DNA from: Diadema setosum
Taxonomy: Eukaryota > Echinodermata > Echinoidea > Diadematoida > Diadematidae
Reading direction: 5' to 3'
DNA length: 64,000 nucleotides
NCBI RefSeq assembly: GCF_964275005.1
Contig: NC_092701.1
Span: 6,678,715-6,742,714, forward strand
In this document: piece by piece, positions 11,101 to 19,900 of the stretch
Numbering within the stretch: the stretch's first letter is position 1
Layout: the number at the start of each line of letters is the position of its first letter
Notes under the pieces: generated by a model
Seen by the model: only the letters and a program-made list of their open reading frames with translations
Told to the model about the DNA's origin: nothing
Database searches by the model: none
Translations under genes and position numbers: made by a program

Positions 11101-14100
11101 TCAAGAGTATTTTGAGCAGTTGCTCAAGTCGAATAAACAGAAAACGGTTATACGGGAAATGTGCGATGATAAGGGAGATGTGATCAAAGAGAAGGATGTA
11201 ATAATGCAATTGATTAGAAATTTTTATAGAAATCTGTATTCAGAAAATGAATTGGTGTGTGATGATTTCAGAGAAAGTGTATTTTGTAAAGATACTCCTC
11301 AATTAAGTGATGAAAGTAAGAGTTTCTGTGAAGGAAAAATTACTAAAGAAGAATGTTGGGAGTGTTTAAAAAGCATGAAATTAAATAAATCACCTGGGAA
11401 TGATGGATTTACAGTTGAATTTTATCTTACATTTTGGCCACAAATAGGAAGTTTATTGGTTGAAGTTTTTAATGAAGCTTTTGAGAAAGGTTGTTTAGCA
11501 ACGTCTCAAAAACAAGGTGTAATAACATTGATTGAGAAAGAGGGCAAAGATCCATTATTTATAAAGAATTATAGACCGATTACTTTGTTGAACACGGATT
11601 ATAAGATGCTTTCCAAGATAATGGCAAATCGAATAAAGGGAGTCTTACATGAGATTGTTCATTTGGATCAAGTTGGTTATATAGAAAACAGGTATATTGG
11701 TGAGGCTTTGCGTTTGATAGATGATATAATTTTTTATTGTAATAATTATTGTGAAGAAGAGGCATATTTGATAGCAGTTGATTTTGAAAAAGCGTTTGAT
11801 TCAGTTTCGCACAAATTTCTATATAAGGCGTTGGAATTATTTGGATTTGGTGAGTCGTTTTGTTCCTGGGTAAAAATCATGTATAATGGAATTAGTAGTT
11901 GTGTTATGAACGGAGGCGTTTCGACAAGTTATTTTGATATTAAGCGAGGGGTGAGGCAAGGGGACCCATTATCACCATATTTGTTTTTGTTGGTAATGGA
12001 AATTTTGGCGCAGGCGGTGAGAAGGGATAATGGGATCAGAGGTATTCAGTTTGAGAATTTTGAGGTTCGGCAAGTTTTATATGCTGATGATATGACTTTA
12101 TTTGTTAGACATAGGTCATCATTTATCAGAATACAGGAAATGTTTAAGGATTTTTATGAATTATGTGGTTTGAAGGTAAATGTTGATAAAACAAAGGTAA
12201 TGAGGATAGGGAAGAAAAAGGGAAGATATGAAAGGTTACCCATGGGCAATGTTGTAACTGAAATGAAAATTTTAGGAGTGTATTTTGCATTGGATATTAA
12301 GGTCAGAGAAGAATTGAATTATAAAGAGATATTGAGTAAGATTAAAAGACTTTTGGGATGGTGGAGACAAAGAGATTTGACTGTAATGGGAAAAATATAT
12401 TTGCTTAAAACATATGCTTTGTCTAAATTATATTATGTTTCTTCATCAATAGAGGTTCCAAAGTGGGTAGTGGCAGATATTAATAAAATTTGTTTTGAAT
12501 TTATATGGAATGGTAAAGATCGAATTAAAAGGGTTATTTGTTATGAGGATTATAGTGAGGGCGGTCTTAGAATGACAAATTTTGAATTATTTGTTAAGAG
12601 TCAAAGAATTATGTGGTTGAAGCGATTGTTATACGGTGAAAAGCTCATGGGATGGAAACTTTTTTTTGATTATATCATAGGCCTGTGGGAGGACGATTCA
12701 TATTTTTGTGTAATTATGATATACGATTATTAAAGCTTAAAGTACCATTGTTTTATTTAGAAATTTTGAGGGCATGGCAAGAAATGGAGAATAACCGGAA
12801 TTATTTAGAAGGCAAGATTAATCCGATTTTTTTTAATAATAAGGATTATTTGTGTAGAGGGAAAATGATTTTTTGTGAAAATTTGTATAGGAAGAATATT
12901 TATTTAGTAAAGCAAATTTTGGAAAAAGATTGTATGAGATCAGCAGTACATTTTCACAGGTTAGGATTAGATAGTGAAAATATAGTTAAAGTTTGGAAAA
13001 TAGGGGAGGTTATTGTAAGAAGCCAGAAATTTGAGGGAAATTTATATGATTTTTATTCTGTTGATAAAGAGGAATATAATATTTCTTTGAAAATTTTTGA
13101 AAATGTAATTTTATTGAAAGATGTTTCATTTAGAAAGGTATATGAACTCTTAGTTACAAATTTACAGCAATCGTATATTTTACGAATAAAAGATGGTCAA
13201 AATGATTATTCGTTTTCGAAGAAGGAAATTACACATATATTTTTAAGACCAAGAATGACAACACTTCTAACAAAACTTAGGGAATTTCAGTATAAATTAT
13301 TACATGGAGTTGTTTATACAGAAGAAAATCTTTTTGAGTTTGGTTTTGTTGCAAATAACCGGTGTTCTTTTTGTGAGCAATCGGTAGAAACATATAAACA
13401 TTTATTTTGGGAGTGTGTGTATGTAAGGAATTTGTGGCAGAAAATGATAGATAGGTTTGAGATGGTAGATCTTCGAAATATAGAATGGAGAGATGTTCAT
13501 TTTGGCGTTATGGGAAGGGATCCAAAAATAAAACTACATAATACAATAATTTTTATTCTGAAATACATTATTTTTAGATCTAGGTCGGAGGGAAAAATTC
13601 CTACTTTTGAGGAAATTTGTAAAAGAATAATGAGTTTTCGGGATGAAGAAAAAGAAATTGCTTTAAAAAGAAATAAGTTGGGATTACATTTGCTGAAATG
13701 GGAAAATGTTTCTGGAACAAGAGCTTAAATATTGTTTTGTTTTGTTTTTCTTTTTTTTTTAGTACAGCGTAGTTGATGTGTTATTGGCCGCGTGCGGGGA
13801 GGGGTAAGTTTTTTTTTTTTTGTTGGCATAAAGGTTATAGGATTTTATCAGTAATTAGGAGTTTGATGAGGTTTATTTGATGATTTTGAATGTGAATTTG
13901 GAGCGGTATTTGGGTGCGGGCGGACGATGCTTTTCTGCATACGGTCCATTACACGCTTGTATGTTTTACGTATCAATTAACATGTGGAAGTTGTTTTCAT
14001 TAGGAAGGAAGGTGGTATCGCTTCGGGTGTTTTGTGTGTGGGCTGTATGGTTGTGTGTGTGTGTGGTGTGTGGGTGTATGTGTTTGGTGTGTATGCGTGT

Positions 14101-17100
14101 GGTGGTTGTGGGTGTATGTGTTTGGTGGTTGTGGGTGTGGGTGTGGGGTAGGTTTTAGTGAATCGGGGTTGGTGGGGATGGCTATTTCATTTTCAATGAA
14201 ATGATTTCATTCTAGTTTTGTCCAACATATTTTTGTTGCTTTTTTGTGTATATACCTTCGTAAGTGTGACATGATTCAGTACAGTCAAAGTTTTGTTGTT
14301 TTTTTGTTTTTTTTTTGTACATGTCAATACTTTCTCGTGAAGAAATGGTCAGTAGGATTGATTTATAATCGAGTTGTTATGTTTGAAGAGAGATGATCGG
14401 CAGTATAAATTGACAAATGGATTTGTATTTTTGAATGACATTTGTACTGTTTTATGTTCATGTTACACCCAAAATGGGTCGATTTATGAATGATTTGAAT
14501 GAAATCAATAAAATATCATTGAAAAACAAAAAAAAGTGTGCGTGTTCTGTATACTTAGCATACGCCATGAATACAGTGCCTTTGTACAGATATTGTTATA
14601 TAAGACATGTTATAATTAGTCATGTCATTACTTGTAATATCGCTAGCACTGGCACACTTTGTCATTCTGTGTCTTTGTTTAGATCCTGATGGAAGGCAAA
14701 ATGACCGAAAGCTTGAAAACAAAATAAAGGAAAGAGAAAGAAGAAGCTACATCCGTGACCAGTGGAATCTATACTGCATTACGTGTGTTATTACACATAC
14801 TAGTAATCCGCTAGAGATACATTTCACATGTTATTATCTGTGGCTTACGGGAACCCTGCAGCAAAGCGGGACGAGGCGTTGATCAACCCGCCAGATGTTA
14901 CGGAGGATCCCTCCCCAATCCACCTTTCCACTGGCTCCTCCATAGAAGACTTGACTACGTCTGTATAGTAATGCAGCTCCTTCACGATGTGATCTAATAC
15001 GTCCGGGTCGGTGAAGTTTTCAATTGTGGTAGAGCTGTCTTTGTGTACATTGTAGTAGTGTAGCGTTGTGGCGTTCAAGGCAGATCCGGCTTTTCGTAGA
15101 AAGCTTGATTCAAATAGAAAAAAAAAAAATCACATGGACATGCACATACAAACATAAATACAATACATGGTCAGTTTCATGCAATTGATTGAAATATTGC
15201 CCTACATCATAAGCAAGCACTGAATTGATTAGTGCTTTAGTAGTAGTCATGATAAAAGAAATCATGGGCGTACATACTCGAGCAGGATTCGAATCTACGA
15301 CCTCCTGATCACCGGACAGGCGTCATCTTCACTAGACCACCGAACTTCTGCCCGACAGCAAGTGTTGGTTATTATCCTTCTTTACGTCGATGTAGGGCAA
15401 TTTGTCAATAAGTTGCATAAAAACATATCGACGAAAGAATTTCTTGGATTTGAAAATTGTCAGTTTGTTTGCTGGCTTTCTTTTTTTTTTTCAATCTCAC
15501 AAGATGGCTGGATTGCCCAGAATACTATAGTACAGCTCGGTCGCCCAAAATAGCTACACTAGCTTTTCTTACATGGGATCCAATTGTGTTTTTGGGGTGG
15601 ACCACTTTAAATTGGTGATGTTCATTATTCCGAAAGTTCTTTTCCACAATTATTTAGCTGACGGAAAATAATTTGTTTCAAGATAATAAATCAGTTACAA
15701 GAGATATTAAGTGTGGCGTTCCACAGGGAAGTCATTTAGAGCTGCTGTTATTCTTAATCAATGATTTTCCTTTATACATTTTGCAGATGATACCAGTGTT
15801 TTTCTTGCCCATAATGATATCGATGTTCTTGTTCAACAAGCAGTATAGAATTGAAAAAAGTGACAAATGTGGTCGGAGCTAATGATAAAAAAACACACAA
15901 AGTATATGATTTTCAGCAATACTGTTAATCTTTGATTTCAGAAATAGTTCTAGATGATTGTAATTTAGAAAGTGTGTAATATTTTACATCTCTCGGTATT
16001 TTTGTAGATAATAAACTTTCTTGGAAAATAGGCCTACATACTGATAATAATAATTATTATCTACAAAATCATTTCTCTCAATATAGGTGTTTTGAACAGA
16101 CTGAAATTCTATACTATTACTGCAAAAGAAAGCCCTCCTTATTATTTGCAATTATCCAATATGTTCACATACAAATGCATGGTTTGCCTGTAATTTTCTA
16201 TTACAAATCAACGAATTATTTTCATTTAACTTAGGTCAATTGATGTACAGGGGCCTGTTTCATGAAGCTGTTTGTAAAGTTACGAACAACTTACGTGCAA
16301 CTGGTGATCAATTCTCATGTGCTATACTTATCAGAATTTCCATAATTCAGCACAAGAACTGATCACCAGTCGCTCGTAAGTCGTTCGTAACTTTACGAAC
16401 AGCTTTATGAAACACCCCCCAGGTATGATAACAGTTTACTCTAGGCTATTTTTATTCTATGTTTCTGAAAATTAATCATTCCATAATTACTCCGATCGAC
16501 CTCTAATGATCACTTACCACTGTCTTCTTGCGATTCTAACAAAGAACACACTCATTTACAGTGGACCAAATTACTGGAATTCCCTGAATCAGGATATAAA
16601 ATCTGCTCCTTCTATATCCTCATTGAAAAGGGGATTTAAGTTTTTCCTTTTGTAATCCTATAATGACGACCCCAGAATTGGATTAGTTTATATAGGCTTA
16701 TTATGTTACGCATCATTCTGTAAAATCTGCATTGCCGATTTTTATTATCGCTACTTTTGCCTAAGCTAAGGCTATGATTACACTTTCTTTAACCTATAGT
16801 TCGCAGTTGAAGGGTTTGTTGCATATTCTTTTCTTTTTTTTTTCTCTTCAAACTGCCAATCCTTGTTGTCTCTTTTGCATATTCCTGTATATTTTGTTAC
16901 CTCTTTGTCACGCTATATAGTCTTGTTTCAAGTCATTTGTCCCTTAAAGGTAGGGGATACCTTTTACAGAACTCCCAAAATGCAGCAAAACATTAAATAT
17001 GAACCTCAGGGGACTTGTTTAGGCCACTGCTGAGAAATTTGGAAGTCAACAGTTATCTACAATTTGAATAATGCACAAAACTCAACTGCTCAGTAGTTTT

Positions 17101-18440
17101 GCGCGTCAGCCACACTTAAGCCTTTTTGTTGCAGTCTTCTGTATTTTTTATCTATAAACACAAATCTAAAAGTATAAGAGCTGATGTAATAACATATAGA
17201 GTGTGTGGCAAGAATGTATATAGAAATGTTTTGTAAGTTTTGATGAACTTTCTTCACAAAATATACATGATGGACACACATGCAGTGCATGGGTCTGCAA
17301 AGGTAGCCTAGTAATGTACTGGAATTTACGGTGAGCCCCGAAAAGAATTCAATTCAAAATCTAACAGTCAATAAAAATGTACTAAATGTTACCTTCCACA
17401 TTCAATACTTTATGGGAGTTTCTAAAATGATACTCTCTTCAACATACCACTGTATTTATACAACTCTTCATTTGAGGCATGCAAATGGGATTCCCTACCT
17501 TTAAAAATAGTCTTGTTGCTGTCCCAGACTGTCTCATGATTACTAGTTTGTATGTTGTTCATTTGTCAGTAACTTTTTGTGCCAAACTTTTTGTGCTGCT
17601 TTGTTGCCGTTTTTAATCAATTTTGCATCGATCTTTTATTTTATCCTTGAGGAGCCCACATATTACATGCATTGACTTTCAATGGGTCCCTCCGGTTTTT
17701 CACACAGTGCACATTGACAATCATTTCACTTTCGTTTAATATAACTCAGCACATATTCAAATGAATCGCTACTGTAAGTTTTCAATTGTTGTTGTTTTCG
17801 GGTCTACTATAAGGACAATTACCCCCTGATGGGCAATTACCCCGGACCCTTCCCCCGACCCTAACCCTAATCCTAATCCTGATGAGCCTAATCCTAACCC
17901 TAAAATCTTACCCTTTTATCTTCACTCTAACCTTATCACTAACCAGTATTTAGCCATGGGGTAACTGCCCTCAGGGGTAATTGCCCTGATAACGGTCGTT
18001 TTCTCTGTGCAAATTTACATCCATTATTTCTGTCACTAAAGAAAGTGAGATACACATTCATAGATTATGTTATTGTGGGGAAAAAAACCCCGAAATAAAT
18101 TCGAACTTGAATCCGAAAATGAAATAAGGTTTGCTAATCCGGACATGATTTTGTGGCGTTTTTCCCAATTGGTTCGTCAATCCGAAAAATGAAATAGGTA
18201 TTTTAAAATCCATGGATTACAATACCCAATTCTGACCTCATGTAGACCGTGAAGATAAACTCACCGCTCCAAATAAGCAAACGGTGCTTCCAAGCCGTCA
18301 TCTACCGTTAGGTGAAGCGGAAGGTGAGTAACGTCGGGGCCCAACCAGTAAACCGCATCCTCGATCTCGGACAGTAACTTCCTCAGAGTCAGGAAATCTC
18401 GGCGATTTGGTCGGCCGTCAGATTCATGTTGCAGTTTTTG
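3869..18440 (-). CDS. Heparanase-family gene, six exons covering the C-terminal half
   Basis: Heparanases (glycoside hydrolase family 79) are secreted or lysosomal endo-beta-glucuronidases that cut heparan sulfate chains. Six minus-strand exons (18440-18265, 15103-14849, 7607-7496, 6106-5955, 4843-4714, 4049-3869) read in order as the second half of this family, with AG/GT splice sites and no internal stop. Landmarks compared with human HPSE from memory: DFLTLRKLL and LGPDV, LHYYN, the nucleophile segment WIGEGSS with its Glu, SRFAAGF, LGAARM-like and GNYELIS, KRLVGQRVL, RRYVRVYAHCT, VDEYLLTPFG, and the C-terminal SIELNGKVLAMIDD and YVIKDARAAACI. The N-terminal half, including the acid/base Glu of the family's NEP motif, was not found. 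Reading phases agree at all junctions except between 5955 and 4843, where one small exon must be missing. The gene could be functional with undetected exons, or a 5'-truncated copy. Confidence 0.93.
4351..4430. repeat. Trinucleotide microsatellite, (ATT)n then (AGT)n
   Basis: Adjacent ATT and AGT runs followed by imperfect ATT repeats, inside the last heparanase intron. Confidence 0.9.
4615..4668. repeat. (AT)n microsatellite
   Basis: An uninterrupted TA dinucleotide run of about 26 units. It ends about 45 bp from the donor site of the heparanase exon at 4843-4714. Confidence 0.95.
4714..4843 (-). CDS. Heparanase exon (C-terminal beta-sandwich)
   Basis: The exon lies between acceptor CCAAGCAG and donor GTAAGA. 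It reads AVTLIVLNLLNDTTAVMRLS then GLQSKTSVDEYLLTPFGG, matching the family segment that in human heparanase reads LTLYAINLHNVT...VDKYLLRPLGP. It ends two bases into a codon, and the last exon supplies the third. It begins two bases into a codon, so the preceding exon must end after one base, which the exon at 6106-5955 does not. Confidence 0.92.
4844..5954 (-). other. Intron sequence expected to hold one undetected small heparanase exon
   Basis: The exon at 6106-5955 ends after two bases of a codon, while the exon at 4843-4714 needs a predecessor ending after one base. About ten residues of the family's HCT...G segment are also unaccounted for. A micro-exon of length 3n+2 should therefore lie here. 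One nearby candidate, described under rejected items, has the wrong length. No other feature was recognised. Confidence 0.6.
5955..6106 (-). CDS. Heparanase exon (KRLVGQRVL to YAHCTSD)
   Basis: The acceptor TTATTGTAG follows a long T run, and the donor is GTGAGC. The 50 codons start LYWVCLLHKRLVGQRVL and end RRYVRVYAHCTSD. They align with the human heparanase segment YWLSLLFKKLVG...RKLRVYLHCT. An MFPWPRSQPKSQ insert replaces the shorter human stretch between them. The reading frame is open throughout and both splice signals are strong. Confidence 0.93.
6232..6480. mobile_element. Mariner-like MITE, 249 bp, TA target site
   Basis: Both ends read inward as TGAAGAGTTTGTTTGCAAAA, and about 35 bp match with one or two differences. 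TA flanks each side. The interior is AT-rich without coding potential. A TA duplication and short length fit a non-autonomous Tc1-mariner element. It lies in a heparanase intron. Confidence 0.88.
6518..6575. repeat. Imperfect (TTTTG)n tandem repeat
   Basis: Pentanucleotide TTTTG units with a few TTTGG variants. Confidence 0.85.
7187..7254 (-). repeat. tRNA-like sequence, SINE head or tRNA pseudogene
   Basis: Read on the minus strand it has a tRNA A box (TAGCTCAGTCGGTAGAGC) and B box (GGGTTCGAATTCC). The anticodon arm CCGGG/CTCGG closes over a 7-base loop with ATC in the anticodon position. The T arm TCGGG/TCCGA is also complete, but its 5' strand overlaps the end of the anticodon arm, so the variable loop is missing. 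The acceptor arm pairs imperfectly. This is not a working tRNA. It is more likely the promoter head of a tRNA-derived SINE or a deleted tRNA copy. No poly-A tail or clear body was identified. Confidence 0.7.
7496..7607 (-). CDS. Heparanase exon (GNYELIS)
   Basis: The acceptor is TTTCTGCAG and the donor GTATGC. One base completes a proline codon begun in the previous exon, then 37 codons follow: LLNNLGAAARMNIKIFIYWN and LISGNYELISRNGTPRA. This corresponds to human LDKLGLSARMGIEVVMRQ...GNYHLVDENFDPLP, the last helix/strand units of the catalytic barrel. The exon ends on a codon boundary, matching the next exon. Confidence 0.93.
8126..8161. repeat. (GT)n microsatellite at the 5' edge of the LINE
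   Basis: About 18 GT units, followed by C and a run of T. The 3' junction of the downstream LINE also reads GTGTGCGTG, so the LINE may have inserted into this kind of repeat. Confidence 0.9.
8225..9540 (+). repeat. Diverged tandem monomers upstream of LINE ORF2
   Basis: Three copies start with a version of AATGCATTCYAAGTGGCC (about 8232, 8804, 9294). Copies 1 and 2 share CAAATTAGGAATTTG, a run near GGCAGCGYGGAGACAG or its variant, a GGAATATG segment, a GATGAGG-type segment and GGTGACAGGTTT. Copy 3 is cut short by the leader. Copy 1 also carries an internal ~125-bp duplication of the GGAGACAGTMAGTYACGGAAT part. Monomer arrays in front of a LINE frame are known in rodent L1, where they act as the promoter. 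That role here is inference. Confidence 0.7.
9962..12678 (+). CDS. LINE ORF2, endonuclease and reverse transcriptase part
   Basis: The frame starts at ATG 9962. Residues 1-245 form an AP-endonuclease-like domain with LNVRG, QETY, GGDFNV, RLDYWF and PDHSG, covering the usual catalytic Asn, Glu, Asp and His positions. Residues ~480-790 form the reverse transcriptase with SPGNDGFTVEFY, YRPITLLN, VDFEKAFDS, GVRQGDPLSPYLF and the active site YADDMTLF. The frame stays on the family sequence to about FFDYI near 12675 and then runs into unrelated residues and a stop at 12731-12733. The continuation lies in another frame from about 12680. A one-base loss between about 12675 and 12682 explains the break. 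The nearby 8-T tract (12660-12667) is less likely to be the site, because restoring a base there would create a stop. Confidence 0.93.
12682..13728 (+). CDS. LINE ORF2, C-terminal part with CCHC finger
   Basis: This is the continuation of the LINE protein in a shifted frame, beginning at about RPVGGRFIFLCNYD. It has no start codon of its own that matters, and reading from a GTG at 12685 is an artefact. The segment has FQYKLLHGVVYTEENL followed by CSFCEQ...YKHLFWEC, a C-x2-C-x8-H-x4-C finger of the kind found at the C terminus of L1/Tx1 reverse transcriptases (zf-RVT). The stop is at 13726-13728. Confidence 0.9.
   Translation, partial: PVGGRFIFLCNYDIRLLKLKVPLFYLEILRAWQEMENNRNYLEGKINPIFFNNKDYLCRGKMIFCENLYRKNIYLVKQILEKDCMRSAVHFHRLGLDSENIVKVWKIGEVIVRSQKFEGNLYDFYSVDKEEYNISLKIFENVILLKDVSFRKVYELLVTNLQQSYILRIKDGQNDYSFSKKEITHIFLRPRMTTLLTKLREFQYKLLHGVVYTEENLFEFGFVANNRCSFCEQSVETYKHLFWECVYVRNLWQKMIDRFEMVDLRNIEWRDVHFGVMGRDPKIKLHNTIIFILKYIIFRSRSEGKIPTFEEICKRIMSFRDEEKEIALKRNKLGLHLLKWENVSGTRA
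13729..14535 (+). other. LINE 3' untranslated region
   Basis: G/T-rich sequence with (GT)n-like stretches around 14030-14150. It ends in AATAAA (14507-14512) and a short interrupted A run (14521-14535). No coding region was seen. Confidence 0.75.
14507..14512 (+). terminator. LINE polyadenylation signal AATAAA
   Basis: AATAAA lies about 20 bp before the A-rich 3' end of the LINE. Confidence 0.75.
14849..15103 (-). CDS. Heparanase exon with catalytic nucleophile
   Basis: The acceptor is GAATCAAG behind a T run and the donor is GTAAGC. The exon reads FLRKAGSALNATTLHYYN, a linker, NFTDPDVLDHIVKEL, then WIGEGSSVTSGG and SSRFAAGF. Compare human heparanase WHHYYLNG, NPDVLDIF, WLGETSSAYGGG and TFAAGF. 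The Glu of WIGEGSS corresponds to the family's nucleophile (Glu343 in human HPSE). The last two bases plus one from the next exon give Pro where human has Met, a tolerable difference. Phase matches both neighbours. Confidence 0.95.
15174..15424. mobile_element. tRNA-like SINE unit flanked by inverted repeats
   Basis: Inverted repeats of about 36 bp (15174-15209 and 15389-15424, word GATGTAGGGCAAT plus TTGCAT) enclose a tRNA-like head on the minus strand at about 15268-15355. Its A box is TGGTCTAGTGAAGATGACGC and its B box AGATTCGAATCC. This could be two SINE copies in opposite orientation with one head lost, or a foldback element carrying a tRNA-type promoter. Confidence 0.6.
15600..16670 (+). 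mobile_element. Degraded CR1/Jockey-type LINE remnant
   Basis: Plus-strand frames with many breaks recall a reverse transcriptase. KSVTRDIKCGVPQGS at about 15690 is followed by a LLFLINDFPLY-like stretch and an HNDIDVLVQQA-like stretch. The typical tail LIYSGPNYWNSLNQDIKSAP and SISSLKRGFKFFLL lies at about 16550-16650. These are the GVPQGS block and the C-terminal WNSLP block of CR1/Jockey-group LINEs. The copy is old and is interrupted by the MITE at 16248-16423. Confidence 0.78.
16248..16423. mobile_element. Palindromic MITE inserted in the LINE remnant
   Basis: Ends CAGGGGCCTGTTTCATGAAG and, read in reverse, CCTGGGGGGTGTTTCATAAAG are followed by about 50 bp of further inverted match (GTAAAGTTACGAACRACTTACG and CTGGTGATCA). 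The whole element is a ~176-bp foldback. LINE coding traces continue on both sides, so it inserted after the LINE. Confidence 0.82.
16671..17810. other. Heparanase intron sequence without recognised features
   Basis: AT-rich. The first part may be the 3' end of the degraded LINE. A diverged duplication is visible: TAGGGGATACC-like at ~16955 and its complement GGGATTCCCTACC at ~17490 could be the ends of a decayed element of ~560 bp. No coding sequence was seen. Confidence 0.4.
17811..17988. mobile_element. MITE with telomere-like (CCCTAA) repeats inside
   Basis: The left end AAGGACAATTACCCCCTGAT and the reversed right end AGGGCAATTACCCCTGAGGG match as inverted repeats. The interior holds several degenerate CCCTAA/CCTAAT units (17860-17940). 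The same words sit at 24260-24300. Confidence 0.7.
18037..18235. repeat. Dispersed repeat with AATAAGGTT..AATCCGAAA words
   Basis: The words AAATAAGGTTYGYTAATCC and AATCCGAAAATGAAATA recur here and at 30345-30565. They are copies of one short dispersed repeat, probably a decayed MITE. Confidence 0.5.
18265..18440 (-). CDS. Heparanase exon, most N-terminal one identified
   Basis: The acceptor is CTATCTGTTCAG and the donor GTGAGT. The exon reads QKLQHESDGRPNRRDFLTLR, KLLSEIEDAVYWLGPDVTHL and ends FAYLE plus two bases. It aligns with human heparanase LGEDFIQLHKLLRKS...AKLYGPDVGQP, which follows the acid/base NEP motif by about 20 residues. The upstream exon that should contain the NEP motif was not found between here and 28.6 kb. 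Confidence 0.9.
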
Positions 18441-19900
18441 CTGAACAGATAGGGCTCTTAGGTAACCAATTTAATATTATTGTTTGCAGGACGGTAGAGA
18501 GAGAGAAAGTTTATGATGAAAAAAAAAGAGAGAGAAAGAGAGAGAGAACAAAAACATAGGGAGAATCAAGTTCATCAAAGGAATTTAACAGTTGAAATGT
18601 CACGTGCCTGAAAAACATAATGTCGAGAGTAACCTTAGATATCAGCCGAGAGAAAGGAGCGTCTCAATAGAGTGTATGCACCTAGAATTTAATCCGTGAC
18701 GAATTGTCATTATCTATACAGCACACATTTCTTTCTGATTCGGACCCAGTTTATCTTTTATAGTTCAATCTTATTTCATTTTTGAACTTGCTGACGAAAA
18801 ATAATCACATCGTGTTCGTATGTCCTTAACTGCGTTTGTTTCTTACGTCATCTCTCTCCCTCCCTCTCTCTCTCTTCTCTCTCTGAGCTTAATAAGCCAG
18901 TTCGGAGATAGCTCATGTGCACATGGTACAAATTAATGACCTTTCCTTTTTCTCAGTCGGTTAGGCACTACACTCGATTCAAATGATATAATGTATCAGT
19001 TTTGCCCAACATAGCAATTTATGGAACTCGCATTCAAATGAACTTTCGTAGAGTGAACAGAATGATTCGCCAGTCAACACTTTGGGAAGCATCCATTCAT
19101 TGTGCTGTTTGAATGCGTTCACTTTTTTTTTCTTTGAACATTGCCAAATACCAGGCTTGCTTTTAGGTGGATGTACTGGCAGGCATCATTAATAAGGATT
19201 ATAGGAATTATCATTGCATCACGATGCTTACTTCAGTCAATTAAAAAACGAACCTGTCTCTCAGTACAAATGACCTTTTTCTGCTCATGCGCAAACTGGA
19301 ACCCCCGAACTGCTTATCAAGCCTTACACCCTCTAGAATCTATAAAATACAAGATTAAGCCTAGTCTTCTCTGTATATCATTTCGGGGACTCCACATGGT
19401 TTCATCAAAATCATCTTCATATTTATTCATGTTTCTTCTTTTTCTCTCCCTCTTCTTCTGTTTCTTCCACTTTGATTTGATTTGATTTGATTTGATTTAT
19501 TCATTCTTTCTATGGCACATCATTTACAATTTCTTTTTTTCCCCAACAATATCATCAAACACAAAATATATATAATATGGAACTATACACACTATGGTTA
19601 TTCTCCATACAATTTCAGCAAATTTTCATTACACATAATATGCGTTATAAATCACCACAGAGAACGGTTGCCAATAACAAGCTAAAGCTTGACTCTTCGG
19701 CAGCCTATGATACTGCAGTGAAAGAAGTGTGCAGCATGATGCTCGTGGAGAGGGATGGGGATCAAGAGACAGGAGTAAGAAAGAATCTTCATTTTTTATT
19801 GTGCCACATTTTCTCTTCATCCCGATGTCATCTTCTCCTACCTCAATCTCCCTCTCTCTCTCTCTCCCCCCCCCCCCCCCCTCTCTCTCTCTTCTACATA
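18441..19900. other. Non-coding sequence upstream of the identified heparanase exons
   Basis: Contains AG-rich and TC-rich low-complexity runs (18495-18550, 18850-18890, 19850-19890) and a TTTGA pentamer run (19472-19499). No exon was recognised despite a search for heparanase motifs. Confidence 0.4.

Larger units (their letters stand above)
8165..14535 (+). mobile_element. Tx1-like (L1-clade) LINE with monomeric 5' region
   Basis: A non-LTR retrotransposon copy runs on the plus strand, antisense to heparanase, inside its 7.2-kb intron. From 5' to 3': about three diverged ~500-bp monomers (8225-9540), a G-rich leader (9541-9961), an endonuclease/reverse-transcriptase frame (9962-13728, one frame break), a G/T-rich 3' untranslated region, the polyadenylation signal AATAAA at 14507-14512 and an A-rich end at 14535. 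No ORF1 (nucleic-acid chaperone frame) was recognised upstream. An AP-type endonuclease, the segment RLDYWF and a C-terminal CCHC finger place it in the Tx1/L1 group. Near-complete coding capacity suggests a young copy. The exact 5' limit and target-site duplication are not resolved. Confidence 0.88.
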
